The notes: a model not told the origin generated them from the sequence alone. A DNA stretch of 64,000 nucleotides from Candidatus Aalborgicola defluviihabitans (GCA_016705575.1 JADIXX010000003.1:248001-312000); one strand, 5' to 3'. Shown: positions 33,908 through 43,026, counted from the stretch's first letter. Numbers and translations: made by a program.

Positions 33908-35026
33908 TCAGTGCTTGTGGCCCAGCTTGCGGTAGACCGTGGCGCGGCTGATGCCCAAAGCCTTGGCTGCGGCGGCCACGTTGCCTCGCGCATGCTCGAC
34001 GGCCTTGCGTATCAAGGCGGTTTCCATGTCCTTCAACGGCAGGGAAGATGCAGGAGCGCCTCGTCCAGCAGGCACCGCCAGCGCTTCCCGCGCACTCAAG
34101 ATGGGTAGTACCTGCAAATGGAGGCCGTTCCAGAGCGGCACATCCAATACCCCGCTTTCCCGATTGGCAGAATCAAAGAAACTGCTGTGCGCTATGCCGA
34201 ACACTTCGGTCGCGTGTACCGATGCAAACCCATTATTTTGCAGGATTGGGGCCATGGTGCGGGCAGTGGCATTGGCACCGGTGATCCAGCCATCACTGTC
34301 GAGGCAGAGCATGCCATCGCCTTCACCTCCCAGCGCATAGCCAGGCCAATTGAGTCGCAATTGCAAATGGTGTGGGCGCGCCAGTACCATGGCGCTTTCA
34401 ATTTTTCCAGCGGTCTGGGACACCAGGTGTTTGAGCTCGGGCCGCTCCAAAACATCGACACCGGTGAGGTCCAGCATGCCCACACAATGGCCGTCGGGCC
34501 CGAAGAGCGGTGCGCCTGCGCAGCTGTATGCGGCGTTGTCTTCAAAGAAATGCTCCCCCCGGTGCAGCCATACGGCTTGCCCTTCAAATAGTGCCGCGCC
34601 GATGGCAGTGGTGCCAACGTGCGCCTCTGACAAGTTAACGCCGATGCGGGCGATAACATCGGCACGCCGGTCACTGCGGTCGATTGGCCCATTGACATCC
34701 ACCACGATGCCCTGCGCATTGGTCAGGATGGCAAAGTAACGGGTGTCGGCGATGGCTTGCCCCAGTCGCTCCATGACTGGGCGGGCGGCTTGAACCAGGC
34801 TTTGGTTGGACTCTTGCACCCGCTGCAGCGCCTGTGGGGGCAAACCGTCAAAGGCCAGCCGCTCACGGGGGCTATGACCGCTGTCGAGGCAGCGCTGCCA
34901 ACTACGCTCGATCCACGGGGCAGACAGCGGCACCCGCAAAGCTTCGCCTTCCATCAGCATGGCTTGGCGCGCCGCGCTGATGTGCAATAGGCGTTGCTCA
35001 ACCGTGTGGATCAGGGTCTGCAGCAT
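33908..35026 (-). CDS. AcoR-like GAF/Fis regulator lacking the AAA+ domain
   Basis: A 372-residue regulator. Residues about 75-205 form a GAF sensor (FAILTNAQGIVVDVNGP, HVGTTAIGAALFEGQ, YSCAGAPLFGPDGHCVGMLD) as in AcoR; about 225-310 look like a PAS-type segment; residues 328-372 are a Fis-type HTH (AKALGISRATVYRKLG). The sigma-54-contacting AAA+ ATPase domain normally between sensor and HTH is absent. It is divergent from the cox-like operon and probably regulates it, but without sigma-54 activation. Confidence 0.85.
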   Translation of the reverse strand: MLQTLIHTVEQRLLHISAARQAMLMEGEALRVPLSAPWIERSWQRCLDSGHSPRERLAFDGLPPQALQRVQESNQSLVQAARPVMERLGQAIADTRYFAILTNAQGIVVDVNGPIDRSDRRADVIARIGVNLSEAHVGTTAIGAALFEGQAVWLHRGEHFFEDNAAYSCAGAPLFGPDGHCVGMLDLTGVDVLERPELKHLVSQTAGKIESAMVLARPHHLQLRLNWPGYALGGEGDGMLCLDSDGWITGANATARTMAPILQNNGFASVHATEVFGIAHSSFFDSANRESGVLDVPLWNGLHLQVLPILSAREALAVPAGRGAPASSLPLKDMETALIRKAVEHARGNVAAAAKALGISRATVYRKLGHKH

Positions 35027-35216
35027 GGGTGTTTACCGGCTTGAGTCTATTGACATTTTGATTGGCGCGGCAGCGTAAGCGTCAAAGTGTTCCATTTTGA
35101 GAATTTTGTGCCCGTCAGGCAAAAGACCAAGGGTTTTACCTAGGGTCAATGCTAACCGAGACTTCAATAATTTGCATTGGTTGCCCGCTATCCGAAAACA
35201 CATGGAGACACGTTTT

Positions 35217-35687
35217 ATGCAGATACAGCTCACGGTCAATGGAAAGCCCACTACGGTGGATGTTCCCCCCCACACACTGCTGGTGCAAGTGCTGCGCGAG
35301 CACCTCCACCTGACCGGTACCCATGTGGGTTGCGACACCGCCCAGTGCGGGGCCTGCACGGTAATCAAAGACGGGCACAGCATCAAGTCGTGCAATGTGT
35401 TGGCGGCGCAGGTGAACGGTGCTGACATCACCACCATTGAAGGCTTGGCCCAACCGGACGGCACCATGCACCCCATGCAAGCTGCCTTCAAAGAGTGCCA
35501 CGGCCTGCAATGCGGCTATTGCACCACCGGCATGGTGATGAGTGCAGTAGACCTGTGCAACCACCACCCCAAGGCCGACGCAGGCCAGATCCGCGAGCTG
35601 CTGGAGGGCAACTTCTGCCGCTGCACTGGCTACCAGAACATCGTCAAGGCTGTGCAGCAAGGTCAAGCTGCCATGGCCCATTCTTAA
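35217..35687 (+). CDS. Molybdenum hydroxylase small subunit, 2Fe-2S (CoxS-like)
   Basis: A 156-residue subunit with two 2Fe-2S centres. The N-terminal plant-type motif is CDTAQCGAC with a later SCNVLA cysteine; the C-terminal centre is GLQCGYCTTGMVM plus NFCRCTGYQNI. It passes electrons from the Mo site to FAD. ATG 35217 follows GGAGA; an ATG inside that sequence at 35,202 is less likely. First gene of the S-L-M set, divergent from the GAF/Fis regulator. Confidence 0.93.
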   Translation: MQIQLTVNGKPTTVDVPPHTLLVQVLREHLHLTGTHVGCDTAQCGACTVIKDGHSIKSCNVLAAQVNGADITTIEGLAQPDGTMHPMQAAFKECHGLQCGYCTTGMVMSAVDLCNHHPKADAGQIRELLEGNFCRCTGYQNIVKAVQQGQAAMAHS

Positions 35688-35699
35688 GGAGCCGCCGCC

Positions 35700-38072
35700 A
35701 TGGGTGCATCAGATTTTTCCAAGCTTCCGCACATCGGCGAGTCCGTTCGCCGCAAAGAGGATTACCGCTTCCTCACCGGCGCCGGTCAATACACCGACGA
35801 CATCACGATGGAGCGCCAGACCTACGCCGTCTTTGTGCGTAGCCCCCACGCCCACGCCACCATCAACAGCATTGACGTCAAGGCCGCCGAGGCCATGCCC
35901 GGTGTCGTCAAGATTTTTATCGGCAAAGACCTGGAAGGCAAAATGGGCGGCTTGCCCTGTGGCTGGCTGATCACCGATGTGAATGGCAAACCCATGAACG
36001 AGCCGCCGCACCCGGTACTGGCATTGGGCAAGGCCCGCCACGTAGGCGACCAGGTGGCCATGGTGATTGCCGAAACGCTGGAGCAAGCCAAAAACGCTGC
36101 TGAGGCCGTGGTGGTGGACTACGACGCACTGCCGGCTGTGGTGGACGTGCGCGACGCGGCCACCGGCGCCCAGTTGCACGAGCAAGCCCCCAACAACCAT
36201 TGCTACAAGTGGGGCCTGGGAGACAAGGCCGCCGTGGATGCCGTGTTTGCAACCGCCGCCCACATTACCAAGCTGGATCTGACCAACAACCGGTTGATTC
36301 CAAACGCCATGGAGCCGCGCGCCGCAATCGGTAACTACAGCCGCGCAACGGGAGAGTATGTTCTGTATGTCGCCAACCAAAACCCACACGTAGAGCGTCT
36401 GCTGATGACCGCCTTTGTGCTGGGTCTGCCCGAGCACAAAGTGCGCGTGATTGCACCGGATGTAGGCGGCGGCTTTGGTTCAAAAATTTTTCTGTATGCC
36501 GAAGACGTGGCGCTCACTTGGGCATCCAAGGAAATCAACCGCAGTATCAAGTGGACCTGCGAGCGCAGCGAGTCTTTCCTGACCGATGCCCACGGTCGCG
36601 ACCATGCCAGCCATGCCGAAATGGCCATGGACAAAGACGGCAAATTCCTCGCCATGCGGGTGCATACTGATGCGAATCTCGGGGCCTATCTGTCTACTTT
36701 TTCTACTGCAGTGCCCACCATCCTCTATGCCACGTTGTTGGCGGGGCAGTACACCTGTCCGCTGATCTACGTTGAGGTAGACGCCTGGTTTACCAATACC
36801 GCACCAGTGGATGCCTACCGGGGTGCAGGCCGCCCTGAAGCCACTTATTTGTTGGAGCGCCTGGTAAGCCGCTGCGGCTGGGAGTTGGGTCTTGCGCAGG
36901 ATGAGATTCGCAAACGCAATTTCATCAACAGCTGGCCTTACCAGACGCCAGTCGCCCTGCAATACGACGCAGGCGACTACCTTGCATTGCTCACCAAGGC
37001 ACAGGGCCTGGGCGACACCGCCGGTTTTGAGGCTCGCAAATCTGCCAGTAAGGCCAAGGGCTTCTTGCGCGGTATCGGCTACTCCAGCTACATCGAGGCC
37101 TGCGGCCTGGCGCCCAGCAATATTGCGGGTGCACTGGGTGCACGTGCCGGCCTGTTTGAATGCGGCGAGGTGCGGGTGCACCCCACCGGAAGCGTGACCG
37201 TGTTTACCGGCTCGCACAGCCACGGCCAGGGCCACGAAACCACCTTTGCGCAGGTGGTGGCAGCGCGCTTGGGCATTGAGGTAGATGCCGTGGACGTCGT
37301 GCACGGCGACACTGGCCGTGTACCGTTTGGCATGGGCACCTACGGCTCGCGCTCACTGGCGGTCGGTGGCTCGGCCATCATGAAAGCGCTGGACAAGATC
37401 GAGACCAAGGCCAAGAAAATTGCGGCCCACCTGATGGAAGCCAGCGACGCCGATGTGGAGTTCGCCAATGGCGAGTTCACCGTCAAAGGCACCGACAAAA
37501 AGGTGACTTTCGGCCAGGTAGCGCTTACCGCCTATGTGCCGCACAACTATCCGCTGGACAAGCTGGAGCCGGGTCTGAACGAAACCGCGTTTTACGACCC
37601 GACCAACTTCACCTTCCCCAGCGGCACCTACATCTGCGAGGTTGAAATTGACCCCATGACGGGCAAGACGCGCGTTGACAAGTTCACTGCGGTAGACGAC
37701 TTTGGCGTCATCGTCAACCCCATGATTGTGGAAGGCCAGGTGCACGGCGGTTTGGTGCAGGGCATAGGCCAGGCGCTGCTGGAGAATTGTGTCTACGACA
37801 AAGAGACCGGTCAGTTGCTGACAGGCTCGTATATGGACTACACCATGCCGCGCGCGGATGACTTCCCGGAGTTCAAGATCGACAACATCTGCACCCCTTG
37901 CACCCACAACCCCCTGGGCTCCAAAGGCTGCGGTGAGGCCGGTGCCATTGGCTCGCCGCCAGCGGTCATCAACGCGGTGCTTGACGCGCTGCACGAAGTC
38001 GGCGTGCAAGACTTCGACATGCCCGCATCGCCCCACCGCGTGTGGGAAGCCATCAAGGCCGCTAGAGTCTAA
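35700..38072 (+). CDS. Molybdenum hydroxylase large subunit (form II CoxL-like)
   Basis: A 790-residue xanthine oxidase-family Mo subunit: N-terminal a/b hammerhead domain (residues about 15-130), then the molybdopterin cytosine dinucleotide-binding domains. The active-site loop reads VDAYRGAGRPEATY, the form II pattern, not the AYRCSFR of true aerobic CO dehydrogenase. The C-terminal LGSKGCGEAGAIGSPPAVIN holds the catalytic Glu. So it is an aerobic Mo hydroxylase with unknown substrate, probably an aromatic or N-heterocyclic compound rather than CO. Confidence 0.92.
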   Translation: MGASDFSKLPHIGESVRRKEDYRFLTGAGQYTDDITMERQTYAVFVRSPHAHATINSIDVKAAEAMPGVVKIFIGKDLEGKMGGLPCGWLITDVNGKPMNEPPHPVLALGKARHVGDQVAMVIAETLEQAKNAAEAVVVDYDALPAVVDVRDAATGAQLHEQAPNNHCYKWGLGDKAAVDAVFATAAHITKLDLTNNRLIPNAMEPRAAIGNYSRATGEYVLYVANQNPHVERLLMTAFVLGLPEHKVRVIAPDVGGGFGSKIFLYAEDVALTWASKEINRSIKWTCERSESFLTDAHGRDHASHAEMAMDKDGKFLAMRVHTDANLGAYLSTFSTAVPTILYATLLAGQYTCPLIYVEVDAWFTNTAPVDAYRGAGRPEATYLLERLVSRCGWELGLAQDEIRKRNFINSWPYQTPVALQYDAGDYLALLTKAQGLGDTAGFEARKSASKAKGFLRGIGYSSYIEACGLAPSNIAGALGARAGLFECGEVRVHPTGSVTVFTGSHSHGQGHETTFAQVVAARLGIEVDAVDVVHGDTGRVPFGMGTYGSRSLAVGGSAIMKALDKIETKAKKIAAHLMEASDADVEFANGEFTVKGTDKKVTFGQVALTAYVPHNYPLDKLEPGLNETAFYDPTNFTFPSGTYICEVEIDPMTGKTRVDKFTAVDDFGVIVNPMIVEGQVHGGLVQGIGQALLENCVYDKETGQLLTGSYMDYTMPRADDFPEFKIDNICTPCTHNPLGSKGCGEAGAIGSPPAVINAVLDALHEVGVQDFDMPASPHRVWEAIKAARV

Positions 38073-38090
38073 GCACAGGAGACACTGAAC

Positions 38091-38882
38091 ATGTATGCAT
38101 TTACTCTAGAGCGTCCCGCCACGGTGGAAGACGCGTCCAAGCTAGCCGCAAGCGGCAGCAAAGTGCTGGCCGGTGGGCAAACCCTGCTGCCGTCCATGAA
38201 GCTGCGCCTTTCGCAACCCGGTGCGGTGGCCGATTTGGGCGGCATCGCATCGCTGGCCGGCATACGCCGTGAAGGCGATGCCATCGTCATCGGCGCGATG
38301 ACGCGCCATATGGATGTGGCCAATAGCGCCGAAGTGAAAGCCGCCATTCCGGGGCTGGCCGATCTGGCGGCCCACATTGGCGACAAGCAGGTGCGTGCCA
38401 TGGGCACACTCGGTGGCTCGGTGGCCAACAACGACCCCGCTGCCTGTTACCCCAGTGCCGTATTGGCCTTGGGTGCTACCGTGCACACCACCCGTCGCAA
38501 GATTGCTGCGGATGATTTTTTTCTCGGCATGTTCACCACAGCGTTGGACGAAGGCGAACTCATCACCGCGATCAGCTTCCCCATTCCTCAGCGCAGCGTG
38601 TACATGAAGTTCGTCCAGCCCGCATCGCGTTTCGCGCTGGTGGGGGTTTATCTGGCGCAAACGGCAGGCGGCGTGCGCGTGGCAGTCACCGGGGCCGGGC
38701 AGGGTGTGTTTCGCCACAAGGGACTGGAAGACGCGTTGAACAAGAGCTTTACGGTCGCGTCTGCCGCAGCAGTACCCATTGATGCCAGCGACTTGAATGC
38801 GGACCTGCACGCCACAGCAGCGTACCGCGCCAACCTCATCAGCGTACAAACCCAGCGGGGCGTGGCCAAGCTCTTGGGTTGA
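38091..38882 (+). CDS. Molybdenum hydroxylase FAD subunit (CoxM-like)
   Basis: A 263-residue FAD-binding subunit of the CoxM/CutM type, with the two flavin motifs AGGQTLLPSMKLRL near residue 26 and the TLGGSVANNDPAACYPSA block near 105. It accepts electrons from the 2Fe-2S subunit. It starts 18 bases past the large subunit and is followed by a strong hairpin. Confidence 0.93.
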   Translation: MYAFTLERPATVEDASKLAASGSKVLAGGQTLLPSMKLRLSQPGAVADLGGIASLAGIRREGDAIVIGAMTRHMDVANSAEVKAAIPGLADLAAHIGDKQVRAMGTLGGSVANNDPAACYPSAVLALGATVHTTRRKIAADDFFLGMFTTALDEGELITAISFPIPQRSVYMKFVQPASRFALVGVYLAQTAGGVRVAVTGAGQGVFRHKGLEDALNKSFTVASAAAVPIDASDLNADLHATAAYRANLISVQTQRGVAKLLG

Positions 38883-38899
38883 ACTTAGGGCCAGTGCAC

Positions 38900-38929
38900 A
38901 GGCCCCGCAGTCCGTTGGACGCGGGGCCT
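38900..38929 (+). terminator. Probable intrinsic terminator after the S-L-M genes
   Basis: Arms aggccccgc and gcggggcct pair perfectly, and the loop adds gtcc-gtt-ggac with one unpaired A, giving a very stable hairpin 18 bases past the FAD-subunit stop. The downstream tract is only cttcatttc, so termination may be partial. Confidence 0.7.
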
Positions 38930-38959
38930 CTTCATTTCAACCTATAAGCCTCTTAGGCC

Positions 38960-39030
38960 AAATGTTGTTAGTGTTTTTGGCTTCTAGCCCTCGTCCGATA
39001 TGACTATATAGCTCCTGAATTAATAGCAAA
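38960..39030 (+). repeat. Dispersed short repeat, copy c
   Basis: Contains the core tagccctcgt at 38,985-38,994, preceded by aggccaaat and followed by atagctcctgaattaatagcaaa, in the same order as other copies. It ends about 10 bases before the coxD ATG, where no good ribosome site is seen. Confidence 0.7.
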
Positions 39031-39040
39031 GTAATTTTTC

Positions 39041-40033
39041 ATGACTCTGTTTCCCAGCATCGATGCGCTCACGCAGGCCCTGCAGGTGGCCGGTTATTAC
39101 GCCGACCGCCGTTTGGCGACGTCCGTCTTTCTGGCGCTCAAGCTACAGCGCCCGCTGTTGCTGGAGGGCGAACCCGGTGTGGGCAAAACCGAGCTGGCCA
39201 AGGCCTTGTCGACGGCACTCCAACGGGCATTGATCCGACTGCAGTGCTATGACGGCCTGGAGCAGCGCGAAGCGCTGTACGAATGGAACTACGCCGCCCA
39301 GTTGCTGCATATGCGAGCTGCAGAAATCGCCCCCACGCTCGGCACTGGCGTGTCCTCGCTGCCCCCCGAGGGGGCGCTCACCGCCTTGGGGCGGCCCGGC
39401 GGCGGTTCGGGCCGGATAGATGTTTCGGCTATCGAGCGCGAGGTATACCAGGAGCGCTATCTCCTGCGCCGACCGTTGTTGCAGGCCCTGCAGACACCCG
39501 CCCCTGGCGCGGTGTTGCTGATTGACGAGGTGGACCGCGCGGATGAACCGTTTGAGGCTTTCCTGCTGGAATATTTGGGTGAGTTTCAGGTGAGTATTCC
39601 GGAGCTGGGCACGGTGCGCGCCGAGGTGACGCCGGTCACTATTTTGACCAGCAACCGAACCCGTGAACTCAACGATGCGGTCAAGCGGCGCTGCCTCTAC
39701 CACTGGCTGGACTACCCCGACCGGGACCGCGAGCTCTCCATCATCCGCGCCCAGGTTCCCGGTGCGACCGATGCACTGACCGCCCAGGTTGCCGATGTGG
39801 TGAACCGCTTGCGCAGCCAGCCGTTTGTGGCCAGCTTTCAGCGCGCACCGGGCATTGCCGAGAGTGTGGAGTGGGTCAAGGCCCTGCTGGCTTTGGATAC
39901 GCTGGTGCTCGACCCAGAGCTGCTGACCGACACGGCTGGAATTTTGTTCAAGCAGCGCGACGATGTGGCGGCCCTCAACCACCAGCTTGCCAGCGATCTG
40001 CTGGCCCCAGCCGAGGAAGAAGATGCGCGATAG
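39041..40033 (+). CDS. MoxR-type AAA+ ATPase (CoxD-like)
   Basis: A 330-residue AAA+ ATPase with Walker A EGEPGVGKTELAKAL near residue 45, Walker B AVLLIDEVDRADEPFEAFLLE, sensor ILTSNRTRELNDAVKRRC. With CoxE it is thought to mature the Mo active site (cofactor sulfuration) of the hydroxylase. Between Walker A and B, about residues 97-121 (GTGVSSLPPEGALTALGRPG and flanks) are encoded by a REP-like repeat inserted in frame. No clear Shine-Dalgarno precedes ATG 39041. Confidence 0.9.
   Translation: MTLFPSIDALTQALQVAGYYADRRLATSVFLALKLQRPLLLEGEPGVGKTELAKALSTALQRALIRLQCYDGLEQREALYEWNYAAQLLHMRAAEIAPTLGTGVSSLPPEGALTALGRPGGGSGRIDVSAIEREVYQERYLLRRPLLQALQTPAPGAVLLIDEVDRADEPFEAFLLEYLGEFQVSIPELGTVRAEVTPVTILTSNRTRELNDAVKRRCLYHWLDYPDRDRELSIIRAQVPGATDALTAQVADVVNRLRSQPFVASFQRAPGIAESVEWVKALLALDTLVLDPELLTDTAGILFKQRDDVAALNHQLASDLLAPAEEEDAR
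39330..39402 (+). repeat. REP-like repeat inserted in frame within coxD
   Basis: Shows ccccacgctc, then ctgccccccgagggggc, then gccttggggcggcccggc, matching the reverse complement of 2,481-2,565 block by block. It keeps the reading frame and adds about 24 residues not expected in CoxD relatives. Confidence 0.75.
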
Positions 40034-40072
40034 TGCACACCCAGCTGCACCAGCAGGTGCCCTGGAGTCGGT

Positions 40073-41278
40073 ATGCAGTTAGGCGATGCACGGCTGGGCA
40101 AGTTCGGTGACAACTTGGCCGCCTTCGGACGCACGCTGCGTCGAGCTGGCGTGCGGGTGGACCCCGCCCGCATTGCGTTGGCCACCGATGCAGCTTTGAC
40201 CGTGGGTCTGGAGCGGCGTGAAGACTTTAGCGCAGCGCTCGAAGCGGTGCTGGTAAGCCGTGAGCAAGACCGGCAGGTTTTTCGCGAATTGTTTGACGCG
40301 TTTTTCCGCAACCCCAACATGGCACACAAGCTGCTCGCGCAATTGTTGCCCAGCGCCGAAGGCAAGGCCGAACCCAGCAAGCGCCGCCCCCGGGTGCGTG
40401 AGGCGCTTTCGCCTCAACAGGCATTTGGCAAACAGGCCCAGCCCAAGCCGCAAGACGACAAGGTGGACTTTGACGCGGCAATGACCGCCAGCGACCTGCA
40501 GCGCCTCCAACATGCAGACTTCAATGCCCTGGGTGCCACCGAGTTTCGCCTGGTGGAGCGCTTGGCGCGCGATATCCGGTTGCCGCTGCCTACCTTTGCC
40601 AGCAGACGCAGCCGACCGGGCCACCGTGGCCAGGCGCTGCATTGGCGCGGCGTGCTGCAGTCAGCGGTGCGCAGTGGCGGGGAGCCCATTGACCTCCCGC
40701 GCCTGCAGCGGGTGCGCCAACCTCTGCCGTTACTGGTTCTGGTGGATGTGTCGGGGTCTATGGAGCGTTATGCCCGCCTGCTACTGGCCTTTTTGCACGC
40801 TGCAACCAGCCGTCAAGCATTGGGCGGTAGTGCGCGACTGCAACGCCATGTATTTGCCTTTGGAACGCACCTAACCGACCTTGGCCCCGCCTTTGCACAG
40901 GCCGACACGGATGCCATGTTGGTCCAGGCCAGCGCGGCCATCGATGACTTCGCTGGCGGTACCCGCTTGGGAGACTCACTCTGCACCTTGCGCGCACTGC
41001 ACAGCCGCAAACTCGTAGGCCGCAGGACGCTGGTGCTGCTGATTTCCGACGGGCTCGACACCGGCGAGCCGCAAGCCCTGGAACACGAACTGGACTGGCT
41101 GCGCCACCGCACCGGTCGTCTTTTGTGGCTAAATCCCTTGCTGCGCTTTGAGGGCTACGCGCCCCTGGCGCAGGGGGCATCTGTTTTAAATCGATACGCG
41201 CACGGCACCTTGGCGGTGCACAACCTCAGCAAGCTCGAGGACTTGGCCGCTAGCGTGGCCGGTGTGCTTCGGCGCTGA
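40073..41278 (+). CDS. VWA-domain protein (CoxE-like)
   Basis: A 401-residue protein. The C-terminal half is a von Willebrand A domain with the MIDAS motif LVDVSGSME near residue 225 and a conserved SDGLDTGEP loop. CoxE partners with the CoxD ATPase in maturing the Mo hydroxylase. GGAG lies 5 bases before ATG 40073. The N-terminal half is rich in charged residues and of the usual CoxE type. Confidence 0.9.
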   Translation: MQLGDARLGKFGDNLAAFGRTLRRAGVRVDPARIALATDAALTVGLERREDFSAALEAVLVSREQDRQVFRELFDAFFRNPNMAHKLLAQLLPSAEGKAEPSKRRPRVREALSPQQAFGKQAQPKPQDDKVDFDAAMTASDLQRLQHADFNALGATEFRLVERLARDIRLPLPTFASRRSRPGHRGQALHWRGVLQSAVRSGGEPIDLPRLQRVRQPLPLLVLVDVSGSMERYARLLLAFLHAATSRQALGGSARLQRHVFAFGTHLTDLGPAFAQADTDAMLVQASAAIDDFAGGTRLGDSLCTLRALHSRKLVGRRTLVLLISDGLDTGEPQALEHELDWLRHRTGRLLWLNPLLRFEGYAPLAQGASVLNRYAHGTLAVHNLSKLEDLAASVAGVLRR

Positions 41279-41322
41279 GCACTGAGCACTGAGTAAACAC
41301 GAAAAGAGAAAAGGAACACACC

Positions 41323-41925
41323 ATGGAAATGCAAGGCAGCCGTCAACTGGCCATCACCCAACAACAGGCGTGGGACGCGCTCAACGACCCCGCTGTACTC
41401 AAGACCTGCATTCCCGGTTGCGACAAAGTCGAGGCCACGGGCGACAATCAATATTCCATCGGCATGTCCATCAAGATCGGACCGGTAGCTGCCAAGTTCA
41501 GCGGCAAGATCACGCTCTCTGACATCCAGCCCCCCAGCAGCTACACCATCAGCTTTGAAGGGCAGGGCGGTCCTGCAGGCTTCGGCAAAGGGAATGCCGC
41601 CGTGCAGCTCACGCCAAACGACAGGGGCAACGAACTCAGTTACAAGGTGCACGCCACGGTGGGCGGAAAGATTGCCCAGCTTGGCCAGCGCCTGATTGAT
41701 GGTGCTGCCAAATCCATGGCCGAAGACTTTTTCAAGCGGTTTGACGACGAAATGCAAAAGCAGCACCCCGACGCGTATGCCGCACAAGCAGCGGCGGATG
41801 CGGCAAACGGGGCAGTACCCGTAACGACCCAGGCGCCTCCCAGTGCAGGGCTGATGGGCTTGCCGGTATGGGTGTGGGTTGCAGCTGCGCTGATCATTTT
41901 GGCGTGTGTCGCTCTCTTGCGCTAA
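41323..41925 (+). CDS. SRPBCC-fold membrane-anchored protein (CoxG-like)
   Basis: A 200-residue protein. Residues 1-150 form a START/SRPBCC domain (MEMQGSRQLAITQQQAWDAL, LKTCIPGCDKVE) typical of CoxG; a linker of Ala and Gln follows; residues 178-199 form one C-terminal membrane anchor (LPVWVWVAAALIILACVALL). In carboxydotrophs CoxG recruits CO dehydrogenase to the membrane, so it probably links this hydroxylase to the respiratory chain. AAAGGAAC precedes the ATG. Confidence 0.9.
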   Translation: MEMQGSRQLAITQQQAWDALNDPAVLKTCIPGCDKVEATGDNQYSIGMSIKIGPVAAKFSGKITLSDIQPPSSYTISFEGQGGPAGFGKGNAAVQLTPNDRGNELSYKVHATVGGKIAQLGQRLIDGAAKSMAEDFFKRFDDEMQKQHPDAYAAQAAADAANGAVPVTTQAPPSAGLMGLPVWVWVAAALIILACVALLR

Positions 41926-41940
41926 ATCCAGGAGCCCACC

Positions 41941-43026
41941 ATGGAAAACGTAGACGTTTTGGTGTTGCGCATTCTGCGCGACTGGCGGCTGGCTGGCCGC
42001 CGGGCCTTGCTGGCCACCGTGGTGCGCACGTGGGGCTCGTCGCCACGGCCAGTGGGTTCCATCATGGCCCTGTGTGAGGATGGTGCGGTAGTCGGTTCAG
42101 TTTCAGGCGGCTGCATCGAAGACGACCTGATTTACCGCTTCACCCGGGCCTATGCCTCACAAGGCGCAGCGCCAAGTGGCGAATCGCAAGAGATTCCACA
42201 AGGCGCCCCGCGTTTCGTCAAATACGGCATTACGGCAGACGAAGCACACCGTTTTGGACTGCCCTGTGGGGGCACTCTGGAGTTGCTGCTGGAGTTTGAC
42301 CCGGATGCTGGCGTCTTGCAGGAGCTGGTGGCCCTGTTGGAGCAGGGGCAACTGGTCCGGCGTGAAGTGCGACTGGCCGACGGAGCCGTAAAACTGCAAC
42401 CAAGCGCCGCGCCGTCTGACCTGGTGTTGGGGCCAGACGAGCTGGCCAACACCTTTGGCCCAGAGTACCGCATGCTGATGATTGGTGCGGGACAGCTCAG
42501 CGAATATGTGGCAACCATGGCCTTGTTCTGCGGGTTTGCTGTGACCGTGTGTGACCCTCGTGAGGAATACCGCAGTGCCTGGTCGGTCAAAGGCGCGACG
42601 GTGTTGAGCGACATGCCAGATGACGTGGTCACAGCGTTTAAGCCGGACCGTCGCACCTGCGTGATTGCACTTACCCACGACCCGAAGTTGGATGACCTTG
42701 CTCTGCTGGAGGCATTGCAGACAGAGGCGTTTTACATTGGTGCCATTGGGTCGCGCCGTAATAACCAGGCACGCCATCATCGCATGGTGGAGCACCTGGA
42801 CCAAACCCCGAAAAGCCTGGCCCGATTGCGTGGCCCCATCGGAATTTACATCGGCAGCAAAACTCCACCAGAAATTGCGGTGAGCATCATGGCCGAAATA
42901 TTGGCCGTGAAGAACGGTGTGACGCTGCCACGCGACATGGAGGTGTCGCACGCCAAGGATGAACTGGCCATCTCCCACAATGACCCTGAAACGCTGATCT
43001 GTGGGGTGGGGCGACCCGGTTCCTGA
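41941..43026 (+). CDS. XdhC/CoxF-family Mo cofactor maturation protein
   Basis: A 361-residue protein with an N-terminal XdhC/CoxI domain (VVRTWGSSPRPVGSIMAL, GSVSGGCIEDDLI) and a C-terminal Rossmann domain (MLMIGAGQLSEYVA, YIGAIGSRRN). Family members insert the sulfurated Mo cofactor into xanthine dehydrogenase-type enzymes. AGGAG precedes ATG 41941. It closes the cox-like cluster. Confidence 0.9.
   Translation: MENVDVLVLRILRDWRLAGRRALLATVVRTWGSSPRPVGSIMALCEDGAVVGSVSGGCIEDDLIYRFTRAYASQGAAPSGESQEIPQGAPRFVKYGITADEAHRFGLPCGGTLELLLEFDPDAGVLQELVALLEQGQLVRREVRLADGAVKLQPSAAPSDLVLGPDELANTFGPEYRMLMIGAGQLSEYVATMALFCGFAVTVCDPREEYRSAWSVKGATVLSDMPDDVVTAFKPDRRTCVIALTHDPKLDDLALLEALQTEAFYIGAIGSRRNNQARHHRMVEHLDQTPKSLARLRGPIGIYIGSKTPPEIAVSIMAEILAVKNGVTLPRDMEVSHAKDELAISHNDPETLICGVGRPGS

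Noticed and set aside
35027..35216. Sigma-54 (-24/-12) promoter between the GAF/Fis regulator and the coxS-like gene
   Set aside because: No TGGC-N-TTGC pair with proper spacing was found, and the regulator lacks the AAA+ domain.
35700..38072. Annotation of the large Mo subunit as aerobic CO dehydrogenase
   Set aside because: The active-site loop is AYRGAGR, not the AYRCSFR loop with the Cu-binding Cys of true CoxL.
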